DNA from: CAJQLB01 sp041392065
GTDB lineage: Bacteria; Bacteroidota; Bacteroidia; Flavobacteriales; Flavobacteriaceae
Length of the DNA stretch: 64,000 nucleotides
Direction of reading: 5' to 3'
Assembly (NCBI GenBank): GCA_041392065.1
Contig: JAWKMU010000001.1
Coordinates: 651,056-715,055, forward strand
Shown: piece by piece, positions 35,806-44,770 of the stretch
How the letters are laid out: every line of letters starts with the position of its first letter
How positions within the stretch are numbered: the first letter of the stretch is position 1
Made by a program: the position numbers and the translations under genes
Notes under the pieces: model-generated
Told to the model about the DNA's origin: nothing
The model's database searches: none
What the model saw: the letters and a program-made list of their open reading frames with translations, nothing else

Positions 35806-36495
35806 TTAAAAATTAGGACTTAGCTGATACTCATCGTAGAAGCTGTTTAATATGTCAATAACCTCATCTTCTGTATCTACAAGATGAATTAAATCTAAAT
35901 CGGTTGCGCTAATATTTCCAAATTTTTCCAATAAAGTTTCTTTAACCCAAGCCATGATGCCACTCCAAAAATCAGTACCAACCAAAATAATTGGGAATTT
36001 TTCTATTTTATTGGTTTGTATTAAGGTAATGGCTTCAAATAATTCATCAAGTGTACCAAAACCTCCAGGCATGACCACAAAACCTTGCGAATACTTCACA
36101 AACATTACTTTTCTAACAAAAAAGTAATCGAAATCAAGACTCTTGTCACTATCTATGTAAGGGTTGTCGTGCTGTTCAAAAGGAAGTTCAATATTTAAAC
36201 CAACAGATGTGCCTCCAGCTAAATGTGCGCCTTTGTTTCCTGCTTCCATAATACCAGGACCACCACCTGTAATCACACCATAACCAGCTTCTACAATGCG
36301 TTGCGCAATGCTTTGGGCTAATTGATAATATTTATGATCTGGTTTTGTTCTTGCTGAACCAAAAATGGAAATGCAAGGTCCAATTCTACTTAGTTTTTCG
36401 TAACCATTAACGAACTCTCCCATAATTTTAAAAATGGCCCAAGAGTCGTTTGTTTTTATTTCATTCCAACCTTTTGGATGTAATTCCTTCTTCAT
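35806..36495 (-). CDS. LOG-family (TIGR00730) Rossmann-fold protein
   Basis: This 229-residue protein has the lysine decarboxylase-like Rossmann fold with the phosphate-binding motifs GVITGGGPGIMEAGNKGA (74-91) and VVMPGGFGTLDELFE (about 140-154), plus SIFGSARTKP near the N-terminus. Proteins of this family cleave nucleoside 5'-monophosphates to base and ribose 5-phosphate and are often labelled cytokinin riboside phosphoribohydrolase. It lies 20 bases after uvrA on the same strand and could be read through from it. Confidence 0.88.
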   Translation of the reverse strand: MKKELHPKGWNEIKTNDSWAIFKIMGEFVNGYEKLSRIGPCISIFGSARTKPDHKYYQLAQSIAQRIVEAGYGVITGGGPGIMEAGNKGAHLAGGTSVGLNIELPFEQHDNPYIDSDKSLDFDYFFVRKVMFVKYSQGFVVMPGGFGTLDELFEAITLIQTNKIEKFPIILVGTDFWSGIMAWVKETLLEKFGNISATDLDLIHLVDTEDEVIDILNSFYDEYQLSPNF

Positions 36496-36515
36496 TAAGT
36501 TTGTTTTAGTGTTTG

Positions 36516-39347
36516 CTAATTTAGTTCTTTTCTTAGAAACTTGGCTGTGTAACTTTTTGGATGTTTTGCAACCTCTTCTGGTGTGCCTTCAACAACAATT
36601 TGCCCACCACCTTTTCCGCCTTCAAAACCTATATCAATAATGTGGTCAACAGTTTTAATCACATCAAGGTTGTGTTCAATAATCAATACAGTATTGCCTT
36701 TGTCTGCGAGTTTGTTCAGTACAATCATTAATACTCTAATGTCTTCAAAGTGCAGTCCTGTGGTTGGCTCATCCAGAATATAAAAGGTGTTTCCTGTATC
36801 TCGTTTGCTGAGTTCTGTGGCAAGTTTTATTCGTTGAGCTTCACCTCCAGAAAGTGTTGTGCTTTGTTGTCCTAACGAAATATAACCTAAGCCAACATCT
36901 TTTATGGTTTTAAGTTTTCGGTGTATCTTAGGAATGTGCTCAAAAAATGGAACAGCTTCATCAATAGTCATGTCCAATACATCACTAATGCTCTTGCCTT
37001 TGTAACGTATTTCTAAAGTTTCTCTGTTAAAGCGCTTGCCTTGACAGGTTTCACATTCTACGTAAACGTCTGGCAAGAAATTCATTTCTATCACTCTCAA
37101 ACCTCCACCTTGGCAAGTTTCACAACGTCCACCTGCTACATTAAAACTAAAACGTCCAGGTTTGTAGCCACGTATCATGGCTTCAGGGATTTTGGCAAAC
37201 AAGCTGCGTATTTCGTCAAAAGTTTTGGTATAAGTTGCTGGATTACTTCGTGGTGTTCTACCAATTGGAGATTGGTTAATATCAATTACTTTATCAATAT
37301 GCTCCAGACCAGAAATACTTTGATAAGGCATTACGTTTTTTACGCCATTAAAGTAATGATTGTTGAGAATAGGATAGAGGGTTTCATTAATTAAGGTACT
37401 CTTTCCACTTCCAGAAACTCCTGTAACACCAATCATTTTTCCTAAAGGAAAGCTTACAGATACATTTTTTAAGTTGTTGCCTGTACAACCTTTTAAAACA
37501 ATTTCTTTGCCATTGCCTTTGCGTCGCTTTTTTGGTATTTCGATGAGCTTAGTTCCATTAAGATAGTCTGCTGTAAGCGTATGGTGTGCCAATAATTCTT
37601 TTGGAGACCCTTGACTTATAATTTCTCCACCATGTTTACCAGCGAAAGGTCCAATATCAATCACATGGTCAGCTCTTTCTATCATGTCTTTATCGTGTTC
37701 TACGACAATGACTGAGTTGCCGATGTCTCTTAAAGACACTAAGGAGTTAATTAGTTTTTCGTTATCACGTTGGTGTAGTCCAATACTTGGTTCATCCAAA
37801 ATGTAGAGTACACCAACCAACTGAGAACCAATTTGAGTGGCAAGCCTGATGCGTTGTGCTTCGCCACCAGACAAGGATTTTGAGCTTCTGTCTAAGGTTA
37901 AATAGGTGAGACCAACATCTAACAAAAACTGAATGCGTGCTTTTATTTCTTTCACCACTTCACTCGCTATGGCTTGTTGCTTTTCAGATAAGTGCTTGTC
38001 TAAATCGTTAAACCAATCACCTAGCTCTACAATATCCATTTTAGCGAGTTCTGAAATGTTCTTTTCGTTTATTTTAAAGTAAAGCGATTCCTTTTTTAAT
38101 CGTGAACCTTCACAGTCTTGACACACAATTTTGTCCATAAATTCTTTTGCCCAACGACGAATGGACTTGGATTCTGAGTTGTTGTATTGACTTTCAATAA
38201 AATTGGCAATGCCTTCAAAATCGATGCTATAATTTCTAGCAACACCTAAAGTCTTGCTATTTACCGTAAATTTTTCGTTGCCACCAAAAAAAATCATGTC
38301 CATAGCTTCCTGAGGAATGTTTTTTATTGGGTCACCCAAATCAAAATTGAAGCGTTGTGCAATTAACTCTAGTTGCTTAAAAATCCATGTATTTTTTTGA
38401 GGTCCTTGTGGAGCCAAACCTCCATTTTTTATAGACATGGATTTGTCAGGTACTATCTTATCTAAATTCACTTGATACAAGGTACCAATGCCATTACACT
38501 TGTCGCAAGCACCTTTTGGTGAGTTGAACGAGAAATTGTTAGGCTCTGGATTTGGGTAGGAAATTCCTGTTTGTGGACACATCAAATCACGACTAAAATA
38601 GCGTACTTCATTGGTGTCGTTATCAATCACCATGAGTACATTTTCACCATGATACATGGCAGTGTTTATGGTTTCGGTAAGACGTTTATCGTTATCTACA
38701 GAATCGTCAATTTTAAGTCGGTCGATGACAATTTCAATATCGTGGGTTTTGTAACGATCCAGTTTCATGCCTTTTACCAAATCTACAATCTCACCATCAG
38801 TTCTAACCTTTACAAAACCTTGCTTTGCAATCTGCTCAAAGAGTTCTCTGTAGTGTCCTTTTCTGGAACGTATTACAGGAGCCAACACGCTAATACGCTT
38901 GCCATTAAAACTCTCTAAAATGAGCTCTTTTATTTGCTCGTCACTGTAACTTACCATTTTTAAGCCAGTGTTGTAGCTGTAAGCATCACTTGCTCTGGCG
39001 AACAGTAAACGTAAAAAATCGTAAATCTCAGTAATGGTACCAACCGTTGAACGTGGCGATTTGCTGGTTGTTTTTTGCTCTATGGCAATAACAGGAGAGA
39101 GACCATCAATTTTATCCACATCTGGACGCTCTAAGCCACCTAAAAACTGTCGCGCATACGCCGAAAAGGTCTCAATATAACGACGTTGACCTTCGGCATA
39201 AATGGTATCAAAAGCCAAAGACGATTTCCCACTACCAGACAAACCTGTAATCACTACCAGTTGCTCTCTAGGTATGGTGACATCTATATTTTTTAGGTTG
39301 TGCACTCTGGCACCTTTAACCTCTATATGTTCGTCAAAATGGCTCAT
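36516..39347 (-). CDS. uvrA: Excinuclease ABC subunit A
   Basis: The 943-residue UvrA is complete. Both ABC ATPase modules have Walker A (GLSGSGKSSL at 34-43; GVSGSGKSTL in the second half) and signature motifs (LSGGEAQRIRLA and LSGGEAQRIKLA). Zinc-binding cysteine clusters are CDKCNGIG, CQDCEG and CETCQGGG...CETCQG. UvrA recognises DNA damage and loads UvrB in nucleotide excision repair. A well-matched promoter lies upstream on the minus strand. Confidence 0.98.
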   Translation of the reverse strand: MSHFDEHIEVKGARVHNLKNIDVTIPREQLVVITGLSGSGKSSLAFDTIYAEGQRRYIETFSAYARQFLGGLERPDVDKIDGLSPVIAIEQKTTSKSPRSTVGTITEIYDFLRLLFARASDAYSYNTGLKMVSYSDEQIKELILESFNGKRISVLAPVIRSRKGHYRELFEQIAKQGFVKVRTDGEIVDLVKGMKLDRYKTHDIEIVIDRLKIDDSVDNDKRLTETINTAMYHGENVLMVIDNDTNEVRYFSRDLMCPQTGISYPNPEPNNFSFNSPKGACDKCNGIGTLYQVNLDKIVPDKSMSIKNGGLAPQGPQKNTWIFKQLELIAQRFNFDLGDPIKNIPQEAMDMIFFGGNEKFTVNSKTLGVARNYSIDFEGIANFIESQYNNSESKSIRRWAKEFMDKIVCQDCEGSRLKKESLYFKINEKNISELAKMDIVELGDWFNDLDKHLSEKQQAIASEVVKEIKARIQFLLDVGLTYLTLDRSSKSLSGGEAQRIRLATQIGSQLVGVLYILDEPSIGLHQRDNEKLINSLVSLRDIGNSVIVVEHDKDMIERADHVIDIGPFAGKHGGEIISQGSPKELLAHHTLTADYLNGTKLIEIPKKRRKGNGKEIVLKGCTGNNLKNVSVSFPLGKMIGVTGVSGSGKSTLINETLYPILNNHYFNGVKNVMPYQSISGLEHIDKVIDINQSPIGRTPRSNPATYTKTFDEIRSLFAKIPEAMIRGYKPGRFSFNVAGGRCETCQGGGLRVIEMNFLPDVYVECETCQGKRFNRETLEIRYKGKSISDVLDMTIDEAVPFFEHIPKIHRKLKTIKDVGLGYISLGQQSTTLSGGEAQRIKLATELSKRDTGNTFYILDEPTTGLHFEDIRVLMIVLNKLADKGNTVLIIEHNLDVIKTVDHIIDIGFEGGKGGGQIVVEGTPEEVAKHPKSYTAKFLRKELN

Positions 39348-39666
39348 AATTTAGCTAAATCTGCCTCTAGGTAGGCAAAGTTGCAAAGGTACAATTTTAA
39401 TAGCTAAACCAAAAGCCAATGTAAGTTGCTTAAACAGGAGTTATAAACATTAAATTTTGTGTTTAAATGTTAGTAACTGACTGAAAGTACGTAAAGTTAC
39501 GTATAGGTTTTTGTTTAAATAATTTTTAGATTTGATGTTCTGCGATTTAATAAAACTCAATATATTACATATATTGGAAGTATGGTAAGATTATTATTAT
39601 AATATGTTTAATGAATAGAGCTTATTAAAATTACTATAAAATTATTGTTGAAAAGGAAAATAAAAC
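39348..39666. other. Intergenic region between uvrA and the ParB-like gene
   Basis: These 319 bases hold the uvrA promoter at the left. The rest is AT-rich non-coding DNA with no open frame of note. TAGATTTG at 39527-39534 fits TAnnTTTG and could be the -7 box of the ParB-like gene, though it lies 132 bases before the ATG and has no well-spaced TTG. A small imperfect palindrome, ACGTAAAGTTACGT (39489-39502), lies upstream of it. Confidence 0.5.
39384..39412 (-). promoter_or_regulatory. Predicted promoter of uvrA
   Basis: On the minus strand TTG (39412-39410) is separated by 18 bases from TACCTTTG (39391-39384), a good match to the Bacteroidota -33/-7 pattern. The uvrA ATG is 36 bases downstream. 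I saw no SOS-type operator here. Confidence 0.6.
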
Positions 39667-41049
39667 ATGAAGATTGAAAATAAGAAACTGCCAATCAAAG
39701 AATTAATTCTTTGGGATGAAAATGCAAGATTTCCAGATAAATATTATAATTCTGATGAAAAAGAATTAATTAAATATTTTGTTTCTAAACCTGAATTTAA
39801 AATCAAAAAATTTGCGAAAGAGGTTGTTTCTCAATTTCATTTACCTCAACTAGAAAAGTTAGTAGTTTGGAATGATGAAGAAAACTTTATTGTTTTAGAA
39901 GGAAATAGAAGATTAACAGTTTATAAATTACTTTCTAACCCTGAATTAACAGAAAGTATAAGTTTGAAAAACTATATTCATGAGCTGAAAAATGAAATAA
40001 ATATTGATGAAAATTTCCTATTAGAATGTTTAGTAACTAAGGACAAAGAATTAGGTTTAGAATATATTGACAGAAAACACGCAAAAGGTAATAATGAAGT
40101 TAATTGGCAAGAACCTGAAAGAAGAAATTATAACTTAAGAAGAGGTAATGGAACAATCAATGACACAATTACTAATGGTATAAATAATATTGTCAAAGGT
40201 TTGGATTTACCCGAAAGAATGAAAGAAGATATTCTTGGTAAAGGTCACGTAACTACATTTTACAGGGCAATAACTACTACTCCAGCTAAGAAAAAGTATA
40301 TGTATCGAATAACTGAAGATGGAGAGTTAAAAGTTGACAACATAAACTTTGAGGACGAATTAAAAGTTGTTATTTATCAATTGTTAAACAAGTCTGATTT
40401 TGAAGGAAATAAATTAAATTCAAGAACTTTAAACAAAACGGAGAATATTGAAAGTTTTATTCAAAAAATAAATCCAAAAGATGCCAAAAAAGTTGAAATT
40501 GAAATTCAAAAAAATACTTCTGAGAATCTATTTGGCGGCAAAACAATTAATATTGGAAACAATAATATTAAAATAAGTAGAGATAAAATTTCCAGTAAAA
40601 ACACACCAACAGGTTTGTTTTATAGAGAAGATGTTCCTTTCAGAATTGATAGCTCTAGCTTAAAAATTTTATACGAAGAATTAAAAAACATTCCTGTTAA
40701 AACATATCCAAATGCAACACATGATTTACTGAGAAGTTTTCTGGAATGTTCATTAGCATTTTACCTAAAAAAGAATAAACATTACGATAAAATTTCAAAA
40801 AGTAATTCACATAATCCTAAATTAGGTGAAATGCTAGCATATATAATTAATAAAAAATGTAAAGAGATTAATGACAATAATCTAATTTCTACTCTTAAAT
40901 CAATAAAAAGTGATTATGAAAAGCCTTATTCTTTGGAAAGAATGCATATGATTAATCATAATGAAAATTTTGTTTCAGTAGAAAGAGATGTGAGAGCTGC
41001 ATGGTCTAAATTAGAACCATTGTTTAAAATTATTTTAGTTAATAAATAA
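39667..41049 (+). CDS. ParB/Srx-fold N-terminal protein paired with an adenine methylase
   Basis: The 460-residue product has a ParB-type N-terminal domain: LPIKELILWDENARFP (8-23), then VVWNDEENFIVLEGNRRLTVYKLL, where EGNRR (78-82) matches the ParB GERR nucleotide-phosphate motif. The rest (about 110-460) is lysine- and asparagine-rich with no domain I recognise. The stop codon overlaps the methylase ATG (TAATG), so the two are translated as a unit. The pair is much more AT-rich than its neighbours: hand counts give 13/60 and 12/60 G+C in the lines at 40441 and 40861, against 26/60 at 37861 in uvrA. That suggests transfer from outside. DNA-binding partner, nuclease or CTPase roles are all possible. 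Confidence 0.72.
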   Translation: MKIENKKLPIKELILWDENARFPDKYYNSDEKELIKYFVSKPEFKIKKFAKEVVSQFHLPQLEKLVVWNDEENFIVLEGNRRLTVYKLLSNPELTESISLKNYIHELKNEINIDENFLLECLVTKDKELGLEYIDRKHAKGNNEVNWQEPERRNYNLRRGNGTINDTITNGINNIVKGLDLPERMKEDILGKGHVTTFYRAITTTPAKKKYMYRITEDGELKVDNINFEDELKVVIYQLLNKSDFEGNKLNSRTLNKTENIESFIQKINPKDAKKVEIEIQKNTSENLFGGKTINIGNNNIKISRDKISSKNTPTGLFYREDVPFRIDSSSLKILYEELKNIPVKTYPNATHDLLRSFLECSLAFYLKKNKHYDKISKSNSHNPKLGEMLAYIINKKCKEINDNNLISTLKSIKSDYEKPYSLERMHMINHNENFVSVERDVRAAWSKLEPLFKIILVNK

Positions 41050-41951
41050 TGTTTTATTCACCATTAAGATATCCAGGAGGAAAAAATAAATTATCAGCAT
41101 TTATAGCGAAGATTTGTATTGATAACAATATAAACGGACACTATGTCGAGCCTTACTCTGGTGGTGCTTCAGTAGCTTTATTTTTGTTATTAGAAGGGTT
41201 TGTTGATAGAATTACAATTAATGATAAGGATAGGTCAATTTATGCTTTTTGGCATTCGGTTTTAAATAAGACCAATCAACTATGTTATTTAATAGAAAAT
41301 GTAGAGTTAACTATTGAAGAGTGGAAAAAACAAAAGAAAGTACAAGACAATAAAAAATCTGCTGATTTGCTTGAATTAGGTTTCTCCACTTTTTATTTAA
41401 ACAGAACTAATAGATCAGGCATTATTAATGCTGGAGTTATGGGTGGAATTGAACAGAATGGTAATTACTTGATTGATTGTAGATTTAATAAACTAGAATT
41501 AATTGAAAGAATAAAAAGAATTGCTAAACACAAAAAAAATATCAGACTTTATAAAAAGGATGCAATAAAGCTAATTGATAAAATACAACATGAGGCTGAA
41601 AATGAAAATGTTGTCTTTTATTTTGATCCTCCATATTATTTGAAGGCTAGTACACTTTATATGAATCATTATGAGGATAAGAATCATAAAAAAGTGAGTG
41701 ATAAAATTAAATCAATACAGAACATTAAATGGATTGTTTCTTATGATAATGTTCCTAAAATAAAAAAATTATATTTGGAGTGCCCTAAAAAAGAATTTTC
41801 ATTTAAGCATACAGCTTATGAAATAAGGGAAGGTAAAGAAATACTATTTTTTAGTAATAATATTCAACAACCAGATATTAAAAATTGGAATCCTTTAAAT
41901 TTTAAGCTTAAAAAGAGAGCTGAATCTTCTAGTATTATTTACAAAAATTGA
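41049..41951 (+). CDS. D12-class N6-adenine DNA methyltransferase
   Basis: This is a 300-residue Dam-like enzyme with the alpha-group motif order: YPGGK (8-12, SAM-binding motif X), VEPYSGGASV (33-42, motif I) and DPPY (193-196, motif IV catalytic loop), plus a target-recognition segment around 100-160. It should methylate adenine N6 in a short DNA site that cannot be read from sequence. No restriction endonuclease gene lies beside it; the partner is the ParB-like protein with which it overlaps by one base. It has the same low G+C character as that gene. Confidence 0.9.
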   Translation: MFYSPLRYPGGKNKLSAFIAKICIDNNINGHYVEPYSGGASVALFLLLEGFVDRITINDKDRSIYAFWHSVLNKTNQLCYLIENVELTIEEWKKQKKVQDNKKSADLLELGFSTFYLNRTNRSGIINAGVMGGIEQNGNYLIDCRFNKLELIERIKRIAKHKKNIRLYKKDAIKLIDKIQHEAENENVVFYFDPPYYLKASTLYMNHYEDKNHKKVSDKIKSIQNIKWIVSYDNVPKIKKLYLECPKKEFSFKHTAYEIREGKEILFFSNNIQQPDIKNWNPLNFKLKKRAESSSIIYKN

Positions 41952-41994
41952 AACACACAATCAACACACTACTTAACTGTTTGGCTCTAATGTC

Positions 41995-42021
41995 TTGCCA
42001 AAACAAAATCATCTATATTTG
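41995..42021 (+). promoter_or_regulatory. Predicted promoter entering the RAYT element
   Basis: TTG at 41995-41997 is followed after 16 bases by TATATTTG (42014-42021). It lies between the methylase and the first palindrome and could drive the Y1 transposase at 42147. Confidence 0.45.
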
Positions 42022-42059
42022 TAATAGTCAGTAAAAACAAGATGAATAACATCACCCTC

Positions 42060-42084
42060 GCTGCCGCACGATTCTATCGTGTGG
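42060..42084 (+). repeat. Left REP-like palindrome
   Basis: GCTGCCGCACGAT is followed by TCT and then ATCGTGTGG. CCGCACGAT and ATCGTGTGG fold into a nine-pair hairpin with one G-T pair and a three-base loop. Confidence 0.85.
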
Positions 42085-42146
42085 TATGTAACCATCAAAA
42101 CCTTCTAACTAATCTCTTATAAACATAAAATAAGTAATTTTATAAT

Positions 42147-42710
42147 ATGAGCAGAAATTATAAATTTCATAATCCTGAAGGTTTATACTTTGTAAGTTTT
42201 GCTGTTGTTGAATGGCTTGATGTTTTTATCAGAAATGATTATAAGGATATTCTGGTTGAAAGCTTGGCATATTGCCAAAAGAACAAAGGAATGGAGATTA
42301 TTGCTTGGTGTATAATGACCAACCATGTACATTTGGTTTTCAGAAGCATTAACGGTTTACATCCTTCAAGCTTATTGGGAGACTTTAAGCGCTTTACTAG
42401 TAAAGCCATAGTTAAAGCAATTCAGGAAAGCCCTACTGAAAGTAGAAAAGAATTTTTGCTTGAACAATTTAAAAAAGCCGCTAGTAAGTCATCAAATGTT
42501 AATAAGTTTCAGTTTTGGAGGCACGATAATAAGCCCATTGAATTGTGGAGTAATAAAGTGATTCAAGAAAAAATAAATTATGTGCATAATAATCCTGTCA
42601 AGGCTGGTTTGGTAAATTTCCCTGAAGATTATGTGTACAGTAGTGCAGTTGATTATACTAATGGAAAGGGGTTGTTAGATGATATAATTGTTTTTCAATA
42701 TTTTGGGTGA
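42147..42710 (+). CDS. REP-associated tyrosine transposase (Y1, IS200-like fold)
   Basis: This 187-residue protein has the HUH endonuclease motif in IIAWCIMTNHVHLVF (HVH at about 60-62) and the nucleophilic tyrosine in KINYVHNNPVKAGLV (about Y147). The N-terminal YFVSFAVVEW is also typical of the RAYT group. Such enzymes nick and join single-stranded DNA at REP palindromes. It stands alone between the two inverted palindromes, with its own candidate promoter at 41995. The frame is complete and shows no damage. Confidence 0.9.
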   Translation: MSRNYKFHNPEGLYFVSFAVVEWLDVFIRNDYKDILVESLAYCQKNKGMEIIAWCIMTNHVHLVFRSINGLHPSSLLGDFKRFTSKAIVKAIQESPTESRKEFLLEQFKKAASKSSNVNKFQFWRHDNKPIELWSNKVIQEKINYVHNNPVKAGLVNFPEDYVYSSAVDYTNGKGLLDDIIVFQYFG

Positions 42711-42735
42711 TATAATGTTTAATACGTATTTAAAG

Positions 42736-42760
42736 CCACACGATACAATCGTGCGGCAGC
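42736..42760 (-). repeat. Right REP-like palindrome, inverted
   Basis: CCACACGATACAAT...GGCAGC is the reverse complement of the left copy with one difference in the loop. Confidence 0.85.
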
Positions 42761-42794
42761 TATGTAAGAAATATTAATTTGTCAAAAGTATTGT

Positions 42795-43004
42795 ATGAAA
42801 CTATTAAGAAAAACCTGGTTTAAAATAATAATAAGTTTAATTGGAGGCGGAGTTACTGCTGAATTATTCCATATTACTACTGGAGATCCGAACAGACCAA
42901 TGGAATTTAATCCAAGTTTAATTATTGCAGTAATTCTATTCGTTGCTATAACTTTTGGGATTTATTTATATGATTATTATAAATTAAAATCTGATAATAA
43001 TTAA
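42795..43004 (+). CDS. Small two-helix membrane protein, unknown
   Basis: The 69-residue product has two hydrophobic segments (about 8-25, WFKIIISLIGGGVTAELF; and 42-60, SLIIAVILFVAITFGIYLY) and a basic start MKLLRK, so it should sit in the inner membrane. I do not recognise it. It starts 35 bases after the right palindrome and ends 29 bases before the convergent DUF2207 gene. It may be an accessory gene of this pocket or an ordinary small orphan. Confidence 0.6.
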   Translation: MKLLRKTWFKIIISLIGGGVTAELFHITTGDPNRPMEFNPSLIIAVILFVAITFGIYLYDYYKLKSDNN

Positions 43005-43033
43005 GGAATAGTAATATTTGGGAAGAGGTGAGA

Positions 43034-44767
43034 TTACCAGCCACCACCTCCGCCACCACCTCCACCACCTCCGGAGAATCCACCACCACTAGAACCGCTT
43101 CCACTGCTTGAAGGTGGAGTAGCTGATCGGCTTAAGGAATTTGATAACGATGAATTTAAAGTGTGGTTAAAGGTTGAGAAATTGCCAATGCGACCACCAG
43201 AATACCAAGTAGGTTGGTAACTTTGGTCTATAAGCGACTTATTGATGAGGTTCTGAAATTTGTCTCCCCAAACATCTTCGGCTCCAAGTACTACAGCATA
43301 GGGCAATAGTTTTTCAAAGATTTCAGGTGTTAAATCTGGTGGATTAAAATGTGCAATCTGCTTTTCTTCGGCAGCACTCATATACATTTTAAAGCCATCA
43401 ATCAATGACTTTAGTTTTAGTTTTTCTATACTTGGTTTTCGTATTAAATATTGGTAAATCAAGAAGAACGCAACATTTACAACTAAGAATACAACAAAGA
43501 TTAATCCATCATTTTCACCTTCAAAATATTGCGTTGCTAAAAAAACAAATAAGAACACATAGGCAATAATAGTTAAGATAGGGAACAGCCAGAACTTAAA
43601 ATTAAAGCCTTGATAAATTAAGTTTTGATGCTGTTTTCTTAATGAATCTTTATAAGCTGTTACAGCACTTAGTACCATAGAATCGTAAGTTCCATCTAAG
43701 GTTAGTGTTGATGATCCTCTGAATAATTTTGAAAAAAGCACACGTTCTTCATGGTTGAGTTCTCCATTGTCGTCTTTTAATTTGCGTAAGGTAAATTGTT
43801 TACTTTTAAACAAGCCAAACACATGGTTTTGGTTATCTTCTTCAATTTTAAGGTAACCTTTTACAGCTAAGTTTAAAATGGTGCCTGTAATCAAATCGCT
43901 ATGATAGCGCAGTTTATCTATCATTCCAACTGAAGCTGGTGTCATTTTGTTTGGTACTTCGTATTGTGGATAAACGGTTGGCTTCGGAGGGTCAACACCA
44001 AATTTAAGCCAAGTAAATCCGTAATAAAACAGTAGTGCCAAACTGATAAAGCCACTTAAAATTAGAGCTCCAAACTTTTGTAAAAATGTTGGAGGTGGAG
44101 GTGGAGGAGGTTGGTTTACAACACCTTTATTAAAACCAACTGCAACCGTTAGGTTTTCGCCAGCTCGTAAATTATCAGCAGTAAAACGAATACTATGATT
44201 AGATAATATGGTTGCATTACAATTAGTACTACTGCTACCATAGCGTCCTGTATAACAAGCGTTTTGTATGAAATTGCCACCTGTAGGCAATGTGATATTA
44301 CTGGATACTTGACCAAAAGGCAAAGCCCAATCAAAACCGTTAACATTCCAGTAAATTTCATCGTAAGCTTCAAAAAAACGGATTTGTCCGTTCATGCTGT
44401 AGGTAATGGTATAATCGTATTCGCCTTCCCTTAAAAACACATCACTTTCGCCAACATATATGGTAATATTGCCATTGCCATTTTCTGTGTGGTATTTTGA
44501 AGTACGACCATCTCTTTGTACTGACAGAATTTTATAATCTAACTTTACCCTTTTACCAGAACTATCTACACTAACGGTTGGAATAGTACGCGTAATACCT
44601 CTTTTAAAAATGGTTCCGTTAGCATAAATTTTTATAGACTCTGTTACAGTAATAGTACTTGAGGTATCTACCTCAATATCAGAATGAAACGAAATAACCC
44701 TTTCGCTTTGTCCGAATAAGGATAAAGCACATGTAAGAAATAATAAAACACTGAGAAATTGCTTCAA
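43034..44767 (-). CDS. DUF2207 family membrane protein with glycine-rich tail
   Basis: A signal peptide (SLFGQ) leads into a beta-rich extracytoplasmic DUF2207 domain (about 22-215, VISFHSDIEVDTSSTITVTESI). A proline run (PPPPPPP, about 219-225) follows, then a membrane helix (about 232-252), a cytosolic winged-helix-like region and two more membrane helices (about 395-440). The last 30 residues are nearly all Ser and Gly ending in W, as in TPM/YgcG-type proteins. The start is TTG at 44767. The LemA gene lies 3 bases upstream on the same strand, a pairing common in bacteria, and the two probably act together at the membrane. The function is unknown. Confidence 0.82.
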   Translation of the reverse strand: MKQFLSVLLFLTCALSLFGQSERVISFHSDIEVDTSSTITVTESIKIYANGTIFKRGITRTIPTVSVDSSGKRVKLDYKILSVQRDGRTSKYHTENGNGNITIYVGESDVFLREGEYDYTITYSMNGQIRFFEAYDEIYWNVNGFDWALPFGQVSSNITLPTGGNFIQNACYTGRYGSSSTNCNATILSNHSIRFTADNLRAGENLTVAVGFNKGVVNQPPPPPPPTFLQKFGALILSGFISLALLFYYGFTWLKFGVDPPKPTVYPQYEVPNKMTPASVGMIDKLRYHSDLITGTILNLAVKGYLKIEEDNQNHVFGLFKSKQFTLRKLKDDNGELNHEERVLFSKLFRGSSTLTLDGTYDSMVLSAVTAYKDSLRKQHQNLIYQGFNFKFWLFPILTIIAYVFLFVFLATQYFEGENDGLIFVVFLVVNVAFFLIYQYLIRKPSIEKLKLKSLIDGFKMYMSAAEEKQIAHFNPPDLTPEIFEKLLPYAVVLGAEDVWGDKFQNLINKSLIDQSYQPTWYSGGRIGNFSTFNHTLNSSLSNSLSRSATPPSSSGSGSSGGGFSGGGGGGGGGGGW

Positions 44768-44770
44768 CGC

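Larger units (their letters stand above)
42060..42760 (+). mobile_element. RAYT element: Y1 transposase gene between inverted REP-like palindromes
   Basis: The element contains one Y1 transposase gene framed by two 25-base copies of the same imperfect palindrome in opposite orientation (42060-42084 and 42736-42760), which differ at one base. This is the arrangement of REP-associated tyrosine transposases. TATGTAA follows both copies (42085 and 42761). The gene is intact, so the element may be active or may mobilise other copies of the palindrome. Confidence 0.85.

Noticed and set aside
41049..41951. Complete restriction-modification system
   Set aside because: No recognisable endonuclease gene adjoins the methylase; the partner is ParB-like with no confirmed cutting motif.
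42042..42122. A 26-codon ATG frame running across the left REP palindrome
   Set aside because: It has no resemblance to anything known and its middle is encoded by the palindrome. It is most likely chance, though a leader peptide cannot be excluded.
43034..43100. Glycine-codon run as a sequence error or satellite repeat
   Set aside because: A Ser/Gly-rich tail ending in W is normal for DUF2207/TPM-type proteins.
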